Below are positions 59,350 through 64,000 of a stretch of DNA of 64,000 nucleotides, piece after piece. Source of the stretch: Cydia pomonella (lineage: Eukaryota; Arthropoda; Insecta; Lepidoptera; Tortricidae); the NCBI RefSeq assembly GCF_033807575.1, contig NC_084716.1, forward strand, positions 7,068,001 to 7,132,000, written 5' to 3'. The first letter of the stretch is position 1; each line of letters begins with the position of its first letter. The notes under the pieces are model-generated. The model was not told where the DNA came from. It was given only the letters and a program-made list of their open reading frames with translations, and did no database searches. Made by a program: the position numbers and the translations under genes.

Positions 59350-59710
59350 TCATGAGAACGGGTCTGGCCTTGTTGGCAGCGACCCTGCCTATGAAGCCGA
59401 TGGTCCCAGGTTCAAATCCTGGAACGGGCATTTATTAGTGTGATGAGCATGAATATTTGTTCCTGAGACATGGGTATTTCCTATGTATTTATAAATACTT
59501 ATAAATTAGGTCTATGTACATATATATATATATATATACATTATTACACAAACTGATTTAGTACTAAAGTATGAATGGCATGTGTTGTGGGTATATATAT
59601 ATATATATATATATTGTTGTCTAAGTACCCACAACACATGCCATTCATACTTTAGTACTAAGTCAGTTTGTGTAATAATGTCCTATAATATTTCTTTATT
59701 TATCATAAAA
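59350..59710 (+). repeat. SINE with hairpin tail (right arm)
   Basis: Plus-orientation SINE: head 'aggttcaaatcctggaac' at about 59409; tail duplicated inversely around (TA)n at 59540-59690. Confidence 0.65.
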
Positions 59711-60047
59711 ACAGAGATTAATTTTCTTACATTTTAGGTTAATATATTAAATAATCACTAGATAAAAAAAATATGTTAACTAATGACCATTAATGCATAA
59801 GTAATAGATAATTTATGCATTATTAATCTTCGACGAATTAATTATGGTCATATTGCATGCTAGTTCTAAGGAAATTTCACATATTTAATTTAATTATTTA
59901 CACTGATATACAAATAAAACTTCAGTTATCGATAGTTATAGTACATCGCTAGTTCACAACGAAAAATAATGTAAAATATCTAATTTTCGATGTGTTTATA
60001 GCCTGCTGACCCAAAATAAGGTCAAAAGTATCTAAAGCAATACTTAC

Positions 60048-60157
60048 CAGTCTTCATCCAAGGGAAATTTCGCCATAAAATCCCTTTTTCCGTGATTTTC
60101 TCGAGTTGCTCGCTTGCCACATATTTCACACTTAGTAAACCGTTTTCTCGCTGGCAT
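60048..60157 (-). CDS. THAP-domain exon 1 (right arm)
   Basis: Counterpart of 45014-45123, 110 bp, ATG at 60157, donor complement 'acttac' at 60042-60047. Frame intact, zinc pair CEIC present. Confidence 0.65.
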
Positions 60158-61223
60158 TGTAACAAACTCGCTCTTTACTCTGATCACGGTTGACTATTTT
60201 CGATTTTTTTACTAAATAATAAAGAAATTACACGAAATACCCGAACAAAACATTGAAGCCTTCAAAACAAACAAAGCAATTAGGCTGACAGTAGACTTGA
60301 TGTAAACTTGACAGAATAAATAGCACTGACGTTTTCTTTTTCTTCGTTGGCAATGATTTGCGAAACAAATTCCATACAAAACTTTTTTCTTCCTAGCTGC
60401 GTCAGCCTGATCGGAATTTGGCAGCTAACTCCATCTTGCGTCCAGTAGAAGAATCAAAATCGTACAGAAAAAACTACTCTCTGCCTTAGGATCCCCTTTT
60501 AAATGTCATAAATCCAAACATGGCAGCCATACCCATCGACAAAAAAGTCTACCGTTGATCTAATTTCATTTGACAGTTAACTAATACGTATTCGACATGC
60601 TTATATTTGACAACTAGAATCCTGACTAGAGCTGGGACTGCGTACCAAAAGTACGTCTCTGTTACTCGTACCAAAAGTACGTCTAAAATACCAGTTTTAC
60701 GAGTATGACCCCCAATAGGCAGTTTACGTATTTGCCGTGCTTAGGCGTCTTACAAATGAGGATTATTTATACAAATATCGACTTATTATTTCGGTAAGGG
60801 TCAAAATATGGTGACGTTTTGAGTGAAGGCTATGAATCTATTGTCATATTTTTGTTATATATTATTACATTATTTTTAGATACAACAGACACCCAGACGA
60901 CCATCTGTTAACAAAATTTTATTTTACCTAAAGTAACGGTAAGAATGGAGGTACGAGGTGATAAAAGTTTCATATTTGTTTTATTTCAGAAATCAAAGTC
61001 TGTACTTTTAAATACTCGACAAGCTAAAAGTAGTCTATTACAAATAACCTGTTCCAAAAACTATTCCGGTACAACGCCCCGCCTCTAGTGTGGATATTGT
61101 TCACTGACAGGTGGTGATAATAGCAATTCGACAAGTCACAATATTTCTCACATCAAATGGAAATCAACACGAAACGTCACTTTTAGCATGTCGAATAAGG
61201 GCCCTAGTATGGCAGCGGTTTCT

Positions 61224-61414
61224 GTACCCCTAGTGTAAATAAATTCGATTTTGAAACGTGACGTACGCGTTTGCGTTTAGTCTCATTTTGTATTGGATTT
61301 AGAAAGAGCGCGCCAAGCGGGACGTTTTGGAAACTCAAAATCGTATACAAAATGAGACTTAACGCAAACGCGTTCGTCACGTTATGATGTCGATAAAATT
61401 TACACTAGGGGTAC
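61224..61414. mobile_element. MITE with GTACCCCTAGTGTAAAT termini
   Basis: Inverted ends at 61224 and 61414; inner inverted blocks 'gcgtttagtctcattttgta' and complement. Non-coding, immediately right of the giant repeat. Confidence 0.75.
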
Positions 61415-61504
61415 AGAACATTTGAGGTAAAGGCGTATCTATAGAATCGGCTTCTAGATTAAATTGCACATGAATAAATATAATTTCGCGTAGGTAGGCA
61501 CTTT

Positions 61505-61646
61505 GTACGGTCACGTCAGAAAATATCCATACGAAAAAAGTGCCAAAAATATGTATACCTACACGACTTTATTGCCCATATATTAAGGTAGTGTATACAT
61601 ATTTTTGGCATATTTTTCTTATCGATATTTTCTGACGTGACTGTAC
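61505..61646. mobile_element. MITE with GTCACGTCAGAAAATATC termini
   Basis: Inverted ends at 61505-61527 and 61623-61646, with a second inverted block 'gccaaaaatatgtatac' inside. 142 bp, non-coding. Confidence 0.75.
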
Positions 61647-61649
61647 TTC

Positions 61650-62470
61650 AGATGTTTTCTGAAATGAAAGGTCAGTTGACACAGGTATGAATATGCAGGC
61701 GAGGTACCTACCTGTACATTAGTCTATAATGAATTAGCACTAAAATCAATTCACTACACCCAAATAAATTTACACGTTGAGAAAAAAACTAGGAACGCGA
61801 TCTAAGTAGGTACACTAATCTAATATAGTAGAATAAAAATAAAGCGAATAAAAATCGCCAGAAAAATATGCCTGGGCAAAAATAAAAGCAATATGATTTA
61901 ATCTCTTCTATGCTAACTAATCCTATCAGGTTGTTTTTACAACGCTTTATCGGTCTAGATAACTATGTATTACGTAAGCTAAAGCGGCGGTTGAGGATGC
62001 AACCGTGATAAACGGAAAGACGAGAGAAATTATAGGAATCTTATTAAGATACAGATAAAACGCACAAGTCCCCGCCAACTGCATTTGAGTAGGCTAATAA
62101 GGTTTAGTTTCCCCTTTGGGTTAGAAGTTCATGGCAACGACTAAAATAATGATGGGGAAATTATGGGTCGTAAGCAACTCACTCGTGCGTTACGTACTTC
62201 GTTAACTATGTCAAGGCTATTCTTATTATTGTTTATACATACTTGTATGCAGAATTGCAGATATAGAACAGTTTTGCTAACTGTATTTATGTTAACTTGA
62301 AATCTCCGCGTAAACTCATAAAAATAGTAACATGACTACTTACGAGTAGTCATGAGAAATTCGCGTATGAAATTAAGTGATGTCGAAATTGTCAAAAAGG
62401 ATAGCGTCAACGTAACTATGGGTAGGTAATATTTCAGGAGTAATCGTAAATTAAAGTTTCATTTCGCGCC
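61650..62470. other. no gene seen
   Basis: AT-rich, no recognised content. Confidence 0.4.
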
Positions 62471-62471
62471 A

Positions 62472-63181
62472 TACAGCGTGTAATCGTTAAGTGTGGACAG
62501 ACCATAATTCCGTAAATATATCAGATATCAGAAAACTTCCAACTGATATCGAAAGTGCGTTACCCAATGAGTAAAATTACATTCATCACTTTTTTTAAAT
62601 AAAAGCAGAAATATCCCAAATATAAACTTCAAACCCTTCCATACATTTAGTAGGTAAAGCCGTTCATTCAAATACTAGTTTATACGGCCGAGGCATTTCA
62701 CCGTTATCAAATGATTCATGAATTTTCTTATGTTAACCACTTACTCCATATCAATTAATTATCATTTCTTCATCATTTAGAAACAGTTAGGAGGGCCCGT
62801 GTATGTATCGCACAAGAAGGACGTCACATCGAGCAACTGTTGTAAATAAAATAATTATTCATTTCGAAATAAATGTTAGAGTAATTATTTCATAAACGGT
62901 AGTTTTATTATTTTATTACAATGTATTCGTACAAATAACGAATCTCAAACAGTTTTATCTCTTACGACACCCGACATTCTTTGAGGCTGTAAGTCGTCAT
63001 ACTAAATGTATGGGAGTGTTTTAACTTAGTATTTTTAATATTACTTCATCTATTCAAAAAAAGTTTTTAATGCAATTTTACTCATTGGGTAACGCACTTT
63101 CGACATCAGTTGGAAGTTTTCTAATATCTGTTATATTTACGGAATTATGGCCTGGCCACACTTAACGATTACACCCTGTAT
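62472..63181. mobile_element. 710-bp terminal-inverted-repeat element
   Basis: About 120-bp inverted ends: 'tacagcgtgtaatcgttaag' on the left and its complement ending at 63181, continuing through 'gaaagtgcgttacccaatga' and complement. Internal part non-coding. Confidence 0.75.
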
Positions 63182-63689
63182 AACTTGTACGAAATGTTTA
63201 AGTCGATATCCGCAATTAGTTCTAATTTTTACCACCTTATGCGCTGGGATCGCTTTACTTACCCCCACCATGCAATTCGCACGGTCCCAATATACCAGCC
63301 ACACAGCTAACTTCATATGTAAAGCATGTACAGTGCCGCCATCTAGCCATCATTTCATCGCATTAACTCGCTATCGCTCCCGAGTACGCTCTTTATGTCT
63401 TCCGTTTCCGTTTTGGAGGCGTCAGTGTTGCCAACATACTAATATGTGCTTGCATAAGGCTTAAAAAGGTTTAAAACATGTTTTAGGGTTTATCACATGG
63501 CTTTAAATGAACTTGGGATAATAAAACCACACTTGAGCGGTTTTTTAATATTAATTTTGAAGCGACCTAGGGTTTTTTACATTAGACATTTCATTTAAAA
63601 TTTTACATACTTACAAAACTTCTACTCGCTCTATTTTTTTGTTCAACAATTTTTTTCAATGGAAGGTAGTACCAAAAATGTAATAGTTT
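63182..63689. other. no gene seen
   Basis: Open frames here overlap the element end and show no domain. Confidence 0.4.
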
Positions 63690-63905
63690 GTGTCATCAGG
63701 CGGCGCTAGGCGTGGGCGACGTGGGCCACCGTCTACGGCCTCGCGGTCCGAGGGGCCTCGCGCCTCATGTCTAAGCGTCTTTTGTGTGACCAAAAAGAGC
63801 GTAAGCGGGGTGAAGAAGATAAGCTTCGAGGCCCCAAGAAGGCGAAGGGTGCGTTCCACGTAGGAGCGTAATCTCGAAATGCACATACCGAGGCCGAAGG
63901 CCGAG
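63690..63905 (-). repeat. GC-rich lepidopteran dispersed repeat
   Basis: 'gcggcgctaggcgtgggcga', then 'cctcgcggtccgaggggcct', a combination I know from abundant lepidopteran repeats. Related termini flank the element at 33669-34058. Confidence 0.5.
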
Positions 63906-64000
63906 TTACTGCAGAGGCAGAGCCATGATCAAAACGACCTAATTAACCGTATTTTTACTCGCTAAGTTCATTAAAGATATACATAAGTCCAATTTGAACA

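Larger units (their letters stand above)
53798..61204 (-). mobile_element. 7.4-kb THAP-type DNA transposon, right arm
   Basis: Reverse complement of 43958-51360: starts GGGCCTTATTCGAGATGC (53798) and ends GCATGTCGAATAAGGGCCC (61204). Flanked by ta on both sides. It carries the same nested SINE, RTE fragment and inverted-repeat element, but lacks the two left-private insertions and has its own at 56767-56872. Probable coding direction is minus (THAP exons at 60048-60157 and about 59020-59158). Confidence 0.7.

Noticed and set aside
43958..61204. One simple foldback palindrome
   Set aside because: The 2.4-kb spacer is unrelated, both arms end in the same inverted termini, and the flanking bases differ. 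Two insertions are a better account.
63147..63464. 105-codon open frame as a gene
   Set aside because: It begins inside the terminal repeat of the element at 62472-63181 and shows no domain.
1..64000. CRISPR array, rRNA genes or bacterial operons
   Set aside because: No regularly spaced direct repeats, no rRNA-like blocks, and gene structure is eukaryotic with introns and polyadenylation signals.

Overview
The window looks like a lepidopteran (moth or butterfly) chromosome segment. It is AT-rich, has very few intact genes, and is packed with repeats of types I know from Lepidoptera: tRNA-headed SINEs, short palindromic MITEs, and RTE- and Jockey/CR1-like LINE tails. Only two multi-exon genes can be read intact from start to stop: a single-domain von Willebrand type C (SVWC) secreted protein at 33.06-35.41 kb (minus), and a small six-cysteine secreted protein at 11.35-11.87 kb (minus).

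Layout. 1-2.1 kb is a decayed Helitron (HUH replication protein, then PIF1-type helicase). 3.6-5.2 kb is a hAT (BED/CGGBP1-like) fragment joined to a LINE reverse-transcriptase tail. 6.5-16.6 kb (perhaps to 21 kb) is the most unusual block. It holds two six-cysteine secreted genes with the same intron position (6.63 and 11.87 kb) plus a 3' copy at 20.64 kb, another small signal-peptide gene (9.67 kb), two broken ankyrin genes (15.65 and 16.15 kb), and a repeat at 8.31-9.16 kb that I associate with parasitoid wasps. Cysteine-motif proteins and IkB-like ankyrins are hallmark families of polydnaviruses, so I infer an old integration of bracovirus-like DNA into a lepidopteran chromosome, now decaying. 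The block also holds a near-perfect 373-bp-arm palindrome (13.4-14.2 kb).

17.4-23.6 kb is a mobile-element graveyard: a Tc1-like DDE transposase, an inverted second copy of the hAT+LINE composite, a piggyBac transposase lacking its third catalytic Asp, and P-element-like scraps. 25.7-32.2 kb has RTE and RNase-H-bearing LINE remnants and SINEs. 33-36.4 kb has the SVWC gene among MITEs and SINEs. 37.8-40.6 kb has another RTE LINE and a large dispersed repeat.

43.96-61.2 kb is a giant inverted repeat: two arms of about 7.4 kb around a 2.4-kb unrelated spacer. Each arm is bounded by the same short inverted termini (GGGCCTTATTCGA type), and the flanking bases differ between arms, so I read them as two opposite insertions of one large THAP-domain transposon. 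Three further insertions are private to one arm; two of them have clear target-site duplications and intact empty sites in the other arm. 61.2-64 kb carries three MITE-like inverted repeats and a GC-rich dispersed repeat.

Apart from the cysteine-rich/ankyrin block, which could once have worked together as secreted and intracellular immune modulators, the genes do not form a pathway.
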